Assembly: GCA_964569095.1 (NCBI GenBank)
Contig: CAZMTB010000016.1
Location: 1-9,013 of the forward strand
Length of the DNA stretch: 9,013 bases
From: JALWSI01 sp964569095 [NCBI: uncultured Aquificales bacterium]
Lineage (GTDB): Bacteria > Thermosulfidibacterota > Thermosulfidibacteria > Thermosulfidibacterales
Direction of reading: 5' to 3'
Part shown: positions 1-7,528 of the stretch, one piece after another
Numbering within the stretch: position 1 is the stretch's first letter
How the letters are laid out: each line of letters starts with the position of its first letter
Notes under the pieces: model-generated
What the model saw: the letters and a program-made list of their open reading frames with translations, nothing else
What the model was told of the DNA's origin: nothing
The model's database searches: none
Position numbers and translations under genes: made by a program

Positions 1-1182
1 GGGGCAGAGGTGATCAAGTTCGAGGCACCCCAGGGAGACCAGATGCGCTACGTCACGCCCTACGCCTACTTCTGGAAGAACATGTCGCCAGGACTCTGGG
101 AACAGCAGCACAACAAGTATTGGGTGGGAATGCACCTCGGAAACCCCAAGGCCAAAGAGCTATTCCTGGAGTTCGTGAAGAAGGCCGACGTGGTGGTTGA
201 CAACCTCACTCCGGGAAGGCTCACCGAATGGGGAATAGACTACAAGGAACTGAAGAAGGTTAACCCCGCCATCATACAGCTGCACGTGTCTGGATTTGGA
301 AGCTGGGGACCGTGGACGGGACGAACCTCGTACGATGCCATTGCCCAGTCCATGGGATGCCTGGCGTACATCACGGGCTTTGAAGAGAGGGGGCCGCTGA
401 AGTCAGGGGTGTGGATCGCCGACTGGATCAACGGCCTGATGTGTGCCGTCTCCATCGTCAGCGCCCTCAACTACCGGGAACGCACCGGAGAAGGCCAGTT
501 CATCGACCAGCAGCAGGTCGAGAACGTGATTCGCATGCTCGACTGGACCTGGCTCTACACCTACCTAACCGGCGAAAACAGGCCCAGGGCGGGCAACAGG
601 GACCTGGCAATATGCCCATCAGACCTCTTCGACTGCAGCGACGGGTGGGTTGCCATCACCGCCTTCACAGAGGAGGAGTTTAAAGGGCTGTGCGACGCCA
701 TGGAACGTCCAGACCTCTTCGAGAGGTACAAAGATCCCCTCGAGAGGCTAAAGGACGAAAACGCCAGGGCTCTCTTGAAAGAGATCGGGGAGTGGACCAA
801 GAGCCGACAGGTGGCAAAAGTGGAATCCCTGGGAGACAAGTACGGGTTTGCCGCCACCAGGGTGCTCGAGGTGGACGACGTTTACAACGGAGAGGCCTAC
901 CTCGAACGGGGTGCCGTCCAGGAGTACGAGGACGAGATCTACGGCCCCTTCAGGGAACAGTGCTATCCCCCCAGGATGAGCGAGACTCCAAGCAGGCTCA
1001 AGTGGGGTGCACGGCCAATAGGCATAGACAACGAGTACGTTCTGACCACGGTGCTGGGTCTGCCCTTAGAGAAGGTGAAAGAGCTGGAGAGCGAGGGAGT
1101 GATCTACAAGTGGAATCCTGAGGCACCCTCCACCTGCCCGCCACCTGACTGGGACGGAAGGTCTGGAGTGAGGTTTCCGTAG
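1..1182 (+). CDS. Class III (CaiB/BaiF) CoA-transferase, type A copy 1, 5' partial
   Basis: The reading frame is open from base 1 (GAEVIKFE...), so the gene starts upstream of the window. Aligned to its paralogue at 2569-3909, about 50 N-terminal residues are missing and 393 are visible. Family III enzymes move CoA between carboxylic acids through an aspartyl-CoA anhydride. The expected catalytic Asp is encoded at 334-336 in a YDAIAQ motif. Other family signatures are a GFGSWGP segment just before it, [24 protein letters not shown] and the C-terminal RPIGIDNEY. The tail [11 protein letters not shown] is shared with the 2569 gene. The usual SG after the YD-xxx-Q motif is replaced by GC. The stop lies 20 bases before the next gene, which is a B-type paralogue and its likely partner subunit. 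Family assignment is firm; the substrate is unknown. A racemase-type member of the family is a less likely alternative. Confidence 0.9.
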   Translation, partial: GAEVIKFEAPQGDQMRYVTPYAYFWKNMSPGLWEQQHNKYWVGMHLGNPKAKELFLEFVKKADVVVDNLTPGRLTEWGIDYKELKKVNPAIIQLHVSGFGSWGPWTGRTSYDAIAQSMGCLAYITGFEERGPLKSGVWIADWINGLMCAVSIVSALNYRERTGEGQFIDQQQVENVIRMLDWTWLYTYLTGENRPRAGNRDLAICPSDLFDCSDGWVAITAFTEEEFKGLCDAMERPDLFERYKDPLERLKDENARALLKEIGEWTKSRQVAKVESLGDKYGFAATRVLEVDDVYNGEAYLERGAVQEYEDEIYGPFREQCYPPRMSETPSRLKWGARPIGIDNEYVLTTVLGLPLEKVKELESEGVIYKWNPEAPSTCPPPDWDGRSGVRFP

Positions 1183-1202
1183 CCCGTCGAGGAGGGACAA
1201 CC

Positions 1203-2555
1203 ATGGACGAGAAGAAGATAGTTGGAATGGCCATCAACGAGGATTACGCAAAGTTCATCCACAAAGAGACCGATCCGGACCAGGTGACGAAGAAGCCAGA
1301 AGCCCTGGACGACCTGACGGTGCTGGACCTCAGCTACGGCAGCTTTGCGGGACTCTACGCCTCTTCGCTCCTGTCAGAGCTCGGGGCAGAGGTGATAAGG
1401 GTGGAACCCCCCGGGGGAGACATAGCCCGGAAGATGACCCCCTTCGGCAAGATGATCAAAGACGCTGGGCTACCCTACATCGTGGAGGCCCGCAACAAGT
1501 ACCACGTCACCCTCAACCTCGATACAGAAGAGGGAAGGGAGATGTTGAAAGGGATGGCCCGCCACGCCGACGTGCTAATCGAGACCTTCAAACCCGGCCA
1601 CATGGACTCCCTGGGCATCGGATACCAACAGCTTAGAGAATTGAATCCCCGGCTAATATACTGCGCCATACACACCTACGGCCACTTCGGTAGCGAGGCA
1701 GAAAAGCACCACAACCAGCCCGACTACGACCTGAACGACCAGGCCAGGGGCGTGGTGATGTCTGTAACGGGAGAACCGGACCTGGATCCCGAGGTGCCTC
1801 CCCAGTACAAGCGTCCCCTGCGCCAGGGCAACTGGATGGGATGGTACGTTGCAGGGGGATGGGCGGCCTTTGGCATAAACCTGGCGGTATTTCACCGCCA
1901 CAAGAGCGGGGAAGGCCAGTTCATCGACTGCTCGCCACCAGAGGGGCTCTTCTCAATAGCAAACTACCTATTCCAGTACTACCACATGTCTGGAAACAAG
2001 ATGGTGAGGGCCGGCAACTACGACTACGCCGTCTTTCCCTACTCCTACTTCAAGTGCAAAGACGGCTACGCCTTCATCTCGGGGTTCACCGATCCCAACT
2101 GGGCGGCAATCTGCCACCTCATGGGACGCCCCGACCTGGAGAAGCGGTTCCCCACAATCAAGGAGAGGCTCACCCCAGAGAACCAGCCTATAATCCAGCA
2201 CGAGATCGAAAAGTGGACCCAGAACTACACCTCTGAAGAGCTGCTACAGATGATAACCGAGTACAGCAAGAGGCCAGACAAGAAGGGAACCGTGGTGACA
2301 GGACGACTTGAAGAGCCAAAAGACACCCTGCAGAGGGAGCACTGGAAGATGCGCAAGACCTTCGTCCTCTTCGACGATCCCTACTACGGAAAGATCCTCA
2401 TCCAGGACTCCTCACTACACGGGATGTCCAGGACCCCCGGCAGGGTGAAGTGGCCGTGCAGGCCTATAGGGGCAGACAACAACCTGATCTACAAGAAGTT
2501 CCTGGGATACGGACCATCGAAGCTGGAAAAGCTCGCTTCCAAAGGAGTGATTTGA
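1203..2555 (+). CDS. Class III (CaiB/BaiF) CoA-transferase, type B copy 1
   Basis: This 450-residue protein has the family III CoA-transferase fold signatures in order: [10 protein letters not shown] (about 41-50), [14 protein letters not shown] (60-73), [17 protein letters not shown] (95-111), the expected catalytic Asp176 in [35 protein letters not shown] and CRPIGADN near the C-terminus. It is probably cytosolic; no signal peptide or membrane segment is seen. The ATG at 1203 is supported by AGGAGGG at 1190-1196 with a 6-base gap. It closely resembles the protein at 3922-5256 and is more distant from its immediate neighbours, so it is the second gene of a repeated A-B unit. A heterodimer with the upstream A subunit, as in BbsEF-type enzymes, is inferred. 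The substrate is not identifiable. Relative to the A type, it carries extra sequence around residues 345-370 before the FDDPYYG motif. Confidence 0.92.
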   Translation: MDEKKIVGMAINEDYAKFIHKETDPDQVTKKPEALDDLTVLDLSYGSFAGLYASSLLSELGAEVIRVEPPGGDIARKMTPFGKMIKDAGLPYIVEARNKYHVTLNLDTEEGREMLKGMARHADVLIETFKPGHMDSLGIGYQQLRELNPRLIYCAIHTYGHFGSEAEKHHNQPDYDLNDQARGVVMSVTGEPDLDPEVPPQYKRPLRQGNWMGWYVAGGWAAFGINLAVFHRHKSGEGQFIDCSPPEGLFSIANYLFQYYHMSGNKMVRAGNYDYAVFPYSYFKCKDGYAFISGFTDPNWAAICHLMGRPDLEKRFPTIKERLTPENQPIIQHEIEKWTQNYTSEELLQMITEYSKRPDKKGTVVTGRLEEPKDTLQREHWKMRKTFVLFDDPYYGKILIQDSSLHGMSRTPGRVKWPCRPIGADNNLIYKKFLGYGPSKLEKLASKGVI

Positions 2556-2568
2556 AGGAGGATATGCC

Positions 2569-3909
2569 ATGTCTAAAAGCGATTACTTCAAGTGGACCGA
2601 GGAGACCTTCTCCCTCGACAAGGTCTTCCGAAAGGACGAGGCCCTGAAAGACATCAAGATCGTTGAGCTCTGCACCCTCATACTCGGACCTGCCACTCCA
2701 TCGTACCTGGCAGAGTTCGGGGCCACCGTCTTCAAGGTGGAGCTTCCCGGAATGGGAGACACCATGAGGTCCCTCACTCCCTGGGGCTACTTCTACAAAA
2801 AACAGGCCCTGGGGTGGCTAAAGGAGGCCCGCAACAAGTACCACATAGCCATCGACGTCCACCACGAAGAGGGGAAAGAGCTCTTCAAGCGCCTGGTGGC
2901 CGAGTCAGACGTGGTGATCGAAAACCTAAGGGCAGGCACCATGGACAGGTGGGGGCTTGGATACCGCGACCTTGTAGAGGTGAATCCAAGCATCATCTAC
3001 ATAGCCAACAACGGATTCGGCCAGTGGGGACCCTACGTAGAAAGGCCCTCTTACGACGCCATCGCCCAGTCGGAGTCGGGAGAGGCGTGGATCTCCGGGT
3101 TTCCCGGAAGGCTACCCATGAAGAGCGGTATCTGGCTCTGTGACTACTACGGGGCCCTCATGTCTGCAGTGGGAATACTGGCAGCGCTCCACTATCGGGA
3201 CCGCACCGGCAAAGGGCAGTACATCGAGTTCTCTCAGGCAGAGAACATCATGAGGGCCATGGACTGGACCTGGATATATCAGGGCCTGACGGGCAAGGGC
3301 AGGGACCGCTACGGCAACAGGGACGTGGCCATATGCCCCTCCGACATATTTAAGAGCAAAGACGGCGTGTTGGTCGCCGTGGCAGCGGTCAACAACGACG
3401 AGTTCAAGGCGCTTTGCAAGGCCATGGGAAGAAACGACCTTGCAGAGGAGCCCCGCTTCGCCACCAACCTGGAGAGGGTGAAGGAGGAGAACGCCCCGGT
3501 GCTTTTGAAGATAGTAAGAGACTGGGTGGCATCTAAGACCTGGGCAGAGATAGACCAACTGGCTCAGAAACACGGCTTCAGTGCCGAGAAGGTGCACAAC
3601 GGGGTGGACCACTACACCGATCCTCACTTCGAGACCAGGGGATTCAAGTGGTGCATCGACGATCCCATAATGGGAGAGTCCGTGGAAGAGGGCATTGCGC
3701 CCAAGCTCTCTGAAACTCCGGGCAGGATCAAATGGATGGGCAAGCCCGTAGGCTTAGACAACGAATACGTCTTCACCAAGTACCTGGGTCTCACCAAGGA
3801 ACAGCTCAAGGCTCTGGAGGAGAAGGGGGTAATAGGCAAGTGGACCGACATGATAGGCAGAACTCCCCCCGATGACTGGGACGGTGAATCTGGAAGGATC
3901 TTCCCGTAG
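2569..3909 (+). CDS. Class III (CaiB/BaiF) CoA-transferase, type A copy 2
   Basis: Complete 446-residue family III CoA-transferase and the intact version of the partial gene at the window start. Visible elements are [21 protein letters not shown] (about 32-52), the [12 protein letters not shown] segment (86-97), the expected catalytic Asp163 in [63 protein letters not shown] and a [11 protein letters not shown] tail. The ATG is preceded by AGGAGG at 2556-2561 with a 7-base gap, and it lies 13 bases after the preceding stop, which indicates cotranscription. An out-of-frame ATG at 2564 is not used. The shared tail and motif spellings with gene 1 show duplication of an A-B pair. The reaction is transfer of CoA to or from an organic acid; the identity of the acid is not determinable from sequence. 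Confidence 0.92.
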   Translation: MSKSDYFKWTEETFSLDKVFRKDEALKDIKIVELCTLILGPATPSYLAEFGATVFKVELPGMGDTMRSLTPWGYFYKKQALGWLKEARNKYHIAIDVHHEEGKELFKRLVAESDVVIENLRAGTMDRWGLGYRDLVEVNPSIIYIANNGFGQWGPYVERPSYDAIAQSESGEAWISGFPGRLPMKSGIWLCDYYGALMSAVGILAALHYRDRTGKGQYIEFSQAENIMRAMDWTWIYQGLTGKGRDRYGNRDVAICPSDIFKSKDGVLVAVAAVNNDEFKALCKAMGRNDLAEEPRFATNLERVKEENAPVLLKIVRDWVASKTWAEIDQLAQKHGFSAEKVHNGVDHYTDPHFETRGFKWCIDDPIMGESVEEGIAPKLSETPGRIKWMGKPVGLDNEYVFTKYLGLTKEQLKALEEKGVIGKWTDMIGRTPPDDWDGESGRIFP

Positions 3910-3913
3910 GAGG
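3908..3913 (+). promoter_or_regulatory. Ribosome binding site that decides the start of type B copy 2
   Basis: AGGAGG overlaps the TAG stop of the preceding gene. It sits 8 bases before ATG 3922. An in-frame GTG at 3913 shares its first base with this site and so cannot be served by it, which makes ATG 3922 the preferred start. Confidence 0.75.
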
Positions 3914-3921
3914 TGGCAGAG

Positions 3922-5256
3922 ATGGCAGACAAGAGCATACCCTGGGATCAGTGGATAAGGGAGCAGGACGACCCCAAATACGCACGGAGCAAACCCGAGG
4001 CCCTGGACGACATCTGGGTCTTGGATCTCAGCTACTCCAACATGGGAGGCTGCTTCGCATCCTCCATTCTGGCAGAGATGGGAGCCCACGTGATACGGAT
4101 AGAACCCAGCGGCGGCGATCCCGCCCGGGAGTACGCCCCCTTTGGCATAACCAAGGGAGGGGTTGGCCTCGGCTACCTTAACGAGGGTCGCAACAAGTAC
4201 CACGTGACGCTCAACCTAGACACCGAGAAGGGACAGGAGATCCTGAAGAACCTGGTGGATGGTAGGATAGACGTGGTTATCGAAACCTTCAAGCCCGGCC
4301 AGATGGACCAGTGGGGTGTAGGATACCGCCAGCTAAGGGAACTCAAGCCCGATCTCATCTACTGCGCCATCACCACCTACGGCCAGTACGGTCCAAGGGC
4401 CACCTGCGGCAAGGGATGCGCAGACGTGGTGGACCAGGCCATGTCGGGAGTCACCTACGTCTCGGGAGAGTACGTGGAAGACCCCAACAATCCCCAGGAG
4501 TGGGAAGTGCCCACCAAGCAGGGAAACTGGATGGGATGGTACTGCGGAGGAGCCTACGCCGCCTTCTCCATACTGGTGGCCCTTCACTACCGCCACCTAA
4601 CGGGTAAGGGGCAGATGATAGATGTGTCCTGCGCCGAGGCCTTGGGCCGCATGATAAACTACAGCCTCACCTACTACCACGACACGAAGGAGACCGTGGA
4701 GCGCGTGGGCAACTTGGACGCAGGGGTCTTCTGCTACACCTACTTCAAGTGTAAAGACGGGTTCTGTTTCCTGTCGGGATTCTCGGATCCCAACTGGTAC
4801 CTGCTGACCGAGGTCATCGAGCGCCCCGACCTGCGCGATCAGTACCCAACCATATTCGAGAGGCTAAACTTCGAGAACATGAAGAAGGCCTACAAAGAGA
4901 TAGAGAAGTGGACCCTCCAGCACACCTACCAAGAGATATACGAGAAGTGCATGGAGGCTAACCGCAGGGCCAAGGAGAGCGGACAGGGTGGAGTTGTAGT
5001 GCCTGGCAAGGTGTGCTCCTCGTGGGAGACCATGAACACCGAGAACTGGTGGGAGAGAGGTTCACTGGAGAAGTTCGACGATCCCATTTACGGCGAGGTC
5101 ACCATCTGCAACCAGCCGTGGAAGATGACCGCCACTCCACCCCGGGTAAAGTGGCTCTGCCGTCCCGTTGGAGCGGACAACCAGTTCATCTACGGAACCC
5201 TCCTGGGTCTTGGCAAAAAGAGCCTGGAGCAGCTGAAAGAAGAGGGAGTAATCTGA
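3922..5256 (+). CDS. Class III (CaiB/BaiF) CoA-transferase, type B copy 2
   Basis: Start chosen at ATG 3922, giving 444 residues (447 from the in-frame GTG at 3913). The family III layout matches the 1203 gene: [91 protein letters not shown] and CRPVGADNQF. The expected catalytic Asp is Asp168 in ADVVDQAMSG, where the usual Tyr before it is Ala, preceded by a TCGKGC stretch. The protein has 13 cysteines against 5 in its paralogue, fitting an anaerobic cytoplasm. It is the last gene of the A1-B1-A2-B2 run, 12 bases after the previous stop, and a GC-rich hairpin follows. It is probably the partner of the 2569 product (inference). The substrate is unknown. Confidence 0.91.
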   Translation: MADKSIPWDQWIREQDDPKYARSKPEALDDIWVLDLSYSNMGGCFASSILAEMGAHVIRIEPSGGDPAREYAPFGITKGGVGLGYLNEGRNKYHVTLNLDTEKGQEILKNLVDGRIDVVIETFKPGQMDQWGVGYRQLRELKPDLIYCAITTYGQYGPRATCGKGCADVVDQAMSGVTYVSGEYVEDPNNPQEWEVPTKQGNWMGWYCGGAYAAFSILVALHYRHLTGKGQMIDVSCAEALGRMINYSLTYYHDTKETVERVGNLDAGVFCYTYFKCKDGFCFLSGFSDPNWYLLTEVIERPDLRDQYPTIFERLNFENMKKAYKEIEKWTLQHTYQEIYEKCMEANRRAKESGQGGVVVPGKVCSSWETMNTENWWERGSLEKFDDPIYGEVTICNQPWKMTATPPRVKWLCRPVGADNQFIYGTLLGLGKKSLEQLKEEGVI

Positions 5257-5263
5257 ACGATGT

Positions 5264-5291
5264 AGGAGGGGAGGGCTATTCCTCCCCTCCT
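5264..5291 (+). terminator. GC-rich hairpin after the CoA-transferase operon
   Basis: An 11-base perfect stem (5264-5274 with 5281-5291) encloses the 6-base loop GCTATT and begins 7 bases after the stop of the last CoA-transferase gene. There is no T-tract after it (CTATCCC follows), so it may be a weak or Rho-assisted terminator, or an mRNA 3'-end stabiliser. Its place between the operon and an oppositely oriented gene remnant would also suit a bidirectional element. Confidence 0.55.
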
Positions 5292-5530
5292 CTATCCCGC
5301 GGTGGTGAGTTGAACCTGATCTCCCTACCACCCACACCTTAAGACCCGGGAGAAGGGCTCGGTTAGGCATTCTCGGTGGATCGGAGTCTACGAAGGGATC
5401 TCAAAGACCACGGGAAAGGTGCCAGGCTGCTCCTCCGTTCCACAGCTCGTGTTGTAAGGGGGCATCCATCTTCCATAACCAAGGCAACGGCATACCCCCA
5501 GCAAGAGCACCACGACAAAGGCGTGTTGCG
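5292..5530. other. Intergenic stretch with no supported gene
   Basis: No frame has convincing coding character or a good ribosome site. A 6-base inverted repeat (GGTGGT near 5301, ACCACC near 5328) is the only structure seen. On the - strand, a short frame ending at 5388 reads through a Val/Leu-rich run and then MPPYNTSCGTEEQPG. It lacks a clear start and matches nothing I recognise. The stretch is probably decayed sequence that once lay downstream of the amidohydrolase remnant. Confidence 0.5.
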
Positions 5531-5737
5531 TTAACCATCCCTTTGGTAGAGGGGCTTGCCCCTCACGTAGGGGGCCACCTCCCTGCTCCTGAAAACCAGT
5601 TGAGAGAAGAGTCTCTCTCGGGGCAATAGATGATCCACCTCGGGACGGGGATCAACCACCACAAAGTCAGCCTCCTTGCCCCTTTCAAAGCCTCCCACTC
5701 CCCCACGCAAGCGGGTTGAAGATCCTCCCAAGGTAGA
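5531..5737 (-). pseudogene. C-terminal remnant of an amidohydrolase, guanine deaminase-like
   Basis: Read on the - strand, this frame gives STLGGSSTRLRGGVGGFERG, then KEADFVVVDP, later RLFSQLVFRS and YVRGKPLY, ending in TAA at 5531. It matches the C-terminal end of metal-dependent amidohydrolases, where a LGGA-x-ALG helix is followed by GxFExGKEADFVVxD and a closing YVxGKxLY strand. The RLF...L.F...V..YV.GK pattern is closest to guanine deaminases. Only about 68 codons remain: an in-frame TGA lies upstream (5762-5764 on the + strand), and the TIM-barrel domain with its metal-binding His and Asp residues is absent. Beyond the remnant lies the trp promoter region. I infer a deletion remnant with no catalytic activity. 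Chlorohydrolase or SAH-deaminase relatives are alternatives. Confidence 0.7.
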
Positions 5738-5821
5738 GCCTCGCCATGAAGGGAGTTTTAGCCCTCACCCAGCAGCGGGGCAACGCGGGTCAATCACTCC
5801 AACTTTTTTGAACCCTCCCCC

Positions 5822-5850
5822 TTGCACACCCCGGGCTTTGGAGCTATAGA
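5822..5850 (+). promoter_or_regulatory. Sigma70-like promoter of the trp operon
   Basis: TTGCAC (5822-5827) and TATAGA (5845-5850) are separated by exactly 17 bases, close to the TTGACA/TATAAT consensus. The predicted transcript starts near 5857, just before the Trp-rich leader peptide and the attenuator. No operator for a TrpR-like repressor was recognised. If this promoter is real, the leader peptide more likely starts at ATG 5870 than at 5861, because the transcript start is so close. Confidence 0.5.
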
Positions 5851-5860
5851 GGGGGCCGTG

Positions 5861-5953
5861 ATGATCGAGATGGCAAAGGTGATAGGCAGTTCCTACAACA
5901 GCTGGCAGGGCTGGTGGTGGCGCATGCCGCCGTCCCGGCCTTGTAGTTCTTAA
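5861..5953 (+). CDS. trpL: trp operon leader peptide
   Basis: A short frame of 30 codons from ATG 5861 (27 from the in-frame ATG 5870) ends at TAA 5951. Its middle reads NSWQGWWWRMPP, with Trp codons at 5903-5905 and three in a row at 5912-5920. Four Trp in about 30 residues, just upstream of trpE and of an intrinsic terminator, is the hallmark of a trp attenuator peptide; WWWR runs occur in other known trp leaders. Its role would be as a sensor: ribosomes pause at UGG codons when charged tRNA-Trp is scarce. The exact start is uncertain. ATG 5861 has GAGGGGG (5849-5855) 5 bases upstream, but that overlaps the -10 box of the predicted promoter; ATG 5870 fits the promoter but has only a weak ribosome site. 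The frame also stays open upstream of 5861. Confidence 0.8.
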   Translation: MIEMAKVIGSSYNSWQGWWWRMPPSRPCSS

Positions 5954-6054
5954 AAACCAAGAGTCAGAGGCCGTGGGCGGCAAGGCCCACGGCCCTTCGA
6001 TCCAGGCTACATCCCCTCCTTAAGAACGGCCGTGGGATTCCGAAATCCACGGCC
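5926..6054 (+). promoter_or_regulatory. trp attenuator: mutually exclusive RNA hairpins
   Basis: Five pairing segments can be traced. A (5926-5941) can pair with B (5968-5981) through about 13 pairs with a 2-base bulge and one mismatch. B (5969-5978) pairs perfectly with C (5985-5994) over 10 bases, loop GGCAAG. C (5986-5994, CCCACGGCC) pairs perfectly with D (6028-6036, GGCCGTGGG) over 9 bases. D (6028-6039) pairs with E (6044-6054) to form the terminator. B:C, C:D and D:E exclude one another as in classical trp attenuation, C:D being the antiterminator. The TGG run at 5912-5920 ends 5 bases before segment A, so ribosome position on the leader peptide can decide whether A is available. The B:C, C:D and D:E pairings are read directly from the sequence; the regulatory logic is inferred. 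Confidence 0.8.
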
Positions 6055-6062
6055 TTTTTTTT
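6028..6062 (+). terminator. Intrinsic terminator of the trp attenuator
   Basis: The stem GGCCGTGG-(G)-ATT (6028-6039) pairs with AATCCACGGCC (6044-6054). It has 11 pairs, one bulged G and the tetraloop CCGA. Eight T's follow directly (6055-6062). It lies 20 bases before the trpE ATG, so termination here would block expression of the whole operon. It competes with the antiterminator pairing of 5986-5994 with 6028-6036. Confidence 0.9.
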
Positions 6063-6082
6063 AGGCAAAGAGGAGGATGTGA

Positions 6083-7528
6083 ATGAGACAAACGCAGGAT
6101 GTAGAGCCTGGATACCAGGAGTTCAGGTCCCTGATCTCACGTTGCCCCCTGGTGCCCCTTTGCAAGGAGGTACCAGCCGACCTTTTCACCCCCATATCCC
6201 TCTTCATGACCATGAGACCCCTGGGAGCAAACCTGCTTCTGGAGAGCGCCGAGGGGGGAAACCACTGGGGAAGATACTCCTTCGTCGGAATAGGCGAACC
6301 TGTAGAGCTTCAGGAGAGCCCCTGGACCACCATGGAGAGATTCGCGGGAGAGTCCGTGGTTCCAAGCGCAGCCCTGGAGAGCTTAGACCTGCCACCCTTC
6401 TGGGGCGGACTTGTGGGCTACCTGGGATACGAGGCGGTGGGAGAGATAGAGCCCGTTCCCGTGCCGTCAAAGGAGATCATGGCGGTGCCCCCCTTCAACT
6501 TCATGAGGGTGAACCGGGTGCTCGCCCTGGACAACCTAAAGGGAACCCTGAGACTGATGGTGTGTGTAGGGGCCAACGGGGATCCCGCCGAGAGCTACCG
6601 CTGGGGAGTGGCCGCCCTGGAAGAGATGGCATCCCAGCTCCACTCACCCCAACCGGCACCCCAGGTGAAGGTGTCGCCACTGCAATCCGAAGAGCTCTCT
6701 TCCACCTTCACCAAGTCCCGTTACGAGGAGGCGGTTAGGTTCGTGAAGTCCCAGATAGCCGCCGGAGAGGTGATGCAGGTTGTCATCGCCCAGCTATTCA
6801 CCCGAAAGACCCAGGCAGAACCGTTCTCCATCTACAGGGCACTGCGCCAGCTAAATCCCTCTCCATACATGTTCTACCTGGACTACGGGGATTACCAGCT
6901 CGTGGGTTCCTCCCCCGAAGTGCTGGTGAGGCTTCAAGGAGAGACGGTACACTCCCGTCCCATCGCCGGCACCAGGAGACGGGGTGCAACGCCGGAAGAG
7001 GAGAGAGCCCTGGAGGAGGAGCTGCTTTCTGACCCCAAGGAGAGGGCAGAGCACGTGATGCTCGTTGACCTGGCCAGAAACGACGTGGGGAAGGTGGCCC
7101 AGATGGGAACGGTGAAGGTGACGGACTTCATGGTGGTGGAGCGGTACTCCCACGTTATGCACATGGTCTCCCACGTGAAGGGGAGGCTGCTTCCCGGGCT
7201 GGGCCCCGTAGAGGTACTTAAGGCATCCTTTCCCGCGGGCACCGTCTCTGGCGCCCCAAAGGTACGGGCAATGCAAATCATATCGGAGGTGGAAGGAGTA
7301 CAGAGGGGGTTCTACGCGGGGGCCGTGGGCTACCTCAGCTACAGCGGAGAGATGGACACCTGCATAGCCATACGCACCATGCTGGTGAGGAACGGGGAGG
7401 CAGTGGTTGGAGCAGGCGCCGGGATAGTGGCCGACTCCCTTCCCGAGAACGAATACCACGAGTGCCTGGCCAAGGCCAAAGGGCTGCTAAACGCAGTGAG
7501 CCTTGCAGAGAGGGGGCTGAGACCATGA
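6083..7528 (+). CDS. trpE: Anthranilate synthase component I
   Basis: TrpE converts chorismate to anthranilate, using ammonia delivered by the TrpG glutaminase subunit; it is the first committed step of tryptophan synthesis. The 481-residue length is normal. The N-terminal domain carries LLES (52-55) followed by EGG-xx-WGRYSFVG, the Trp-binding feedback region. The chorismate-binding domain carries RPIAGTRRRG (292-301), ERAEHVMLVDLARND (320-334), GTVSGAPKVRAM (386-397) and GAGAGIVADSLPENEYHEC (443-461), with the acidic residues expected to bind Mg2+. These distinguish it from isochorismate synthases and suit TrpE better than PabB, given the leader and the trpG-trpD neighbours. ATG 6083 has AGGAGG at 6071-6076, 6 bases upstream and after the attenuator T-run. 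The TGA overlaps the trpG ATG (ATGA), which implies translational coupling and balanced subunits. Confidence 0.97.
   Translation: MRQTQDVEPGYQEFRSLISRCPLVPLCKEVPADLFTPISLFMTMRPLGANLLLESAEGGNHWGRYSFVGIGEPVELQESPWTTMERFAGESVVPSAALESLDLPPFWGGLVGYLGYEAVGEIEPVPVPSKEIMAVPPFNFMRVNRVLALDNLKGTLRLMVCVGANGDPAESYRWGVAALEEMASQLHSPQPAPQVKVSPLQSEELSSTFTKSRYEEAVRFVKSQIAAGEVMQVVIAQLFTRKTQAEPFSIYRALRQLNPSPYMFYLDYGDYQLVGSSPEVLVRLQGETVHSRPIAGTRRRGATPEEERALEEELLSDPKERAEHVMLVDLARNDVGKVAQMGTVKVTDFMVVERYSHVMHMVSHVKGRLLPGLGPVEVLKASFPAGTVSGAPKVRAMQIISEVEGVQRGFYAGAVGYLSYSGEMDTCIAIRTMLVRNGEAVVGAGAGIVADSLPENEYHECLAKAKGLLNAVSLAERGLRP

Noticed and set aside
3112-3627. Long - strand open frame of 171 codons inside the 2569 CoA-transferase gene
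   Set aside because: It is an antisense shadow in a GC-rich gene, with no motif; the + strand frame is clearly the real gene.
5292-5530. tRNA gene or CRISPR array in the intergenic region
   Set aside because: No cloverleaf with a GGTTCGAATCC-type arm and no regularly spaced direct repeats were seen.
5765-5983. Open frame on the - strand of 72 codons across the trp leader
   Set aside because: It is the antisense of the leader peptide and attenuator stems, has no ribosome site and shows no recognisable family.
5790-6082. T-box riboswitch or TRAP-binding leader before trpE
   Set aside because: No T-box consensus (AGGGTGGNACCGCG-like) is present, and the few GAG/TAG triplets are not regularly spaced. 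The tandem Trp codons fit a leader peptide instead.
6851-7459. Long - strand open frame of 202 codons inside trpE
   Set aside because: Antisense shadow of a firmly identified trpE; rich in His, Leu and Gly as expected from reverse-strand translation.
7462-7524. Longer trpG start 21 codons upstream at ATG 7462
   Set aside because: The added residues lie inside trpE in another frame and have no family counterpart; ATG 7525 with the ATGA overlap begins exactly at the conserved amidotransferase N-terminus.
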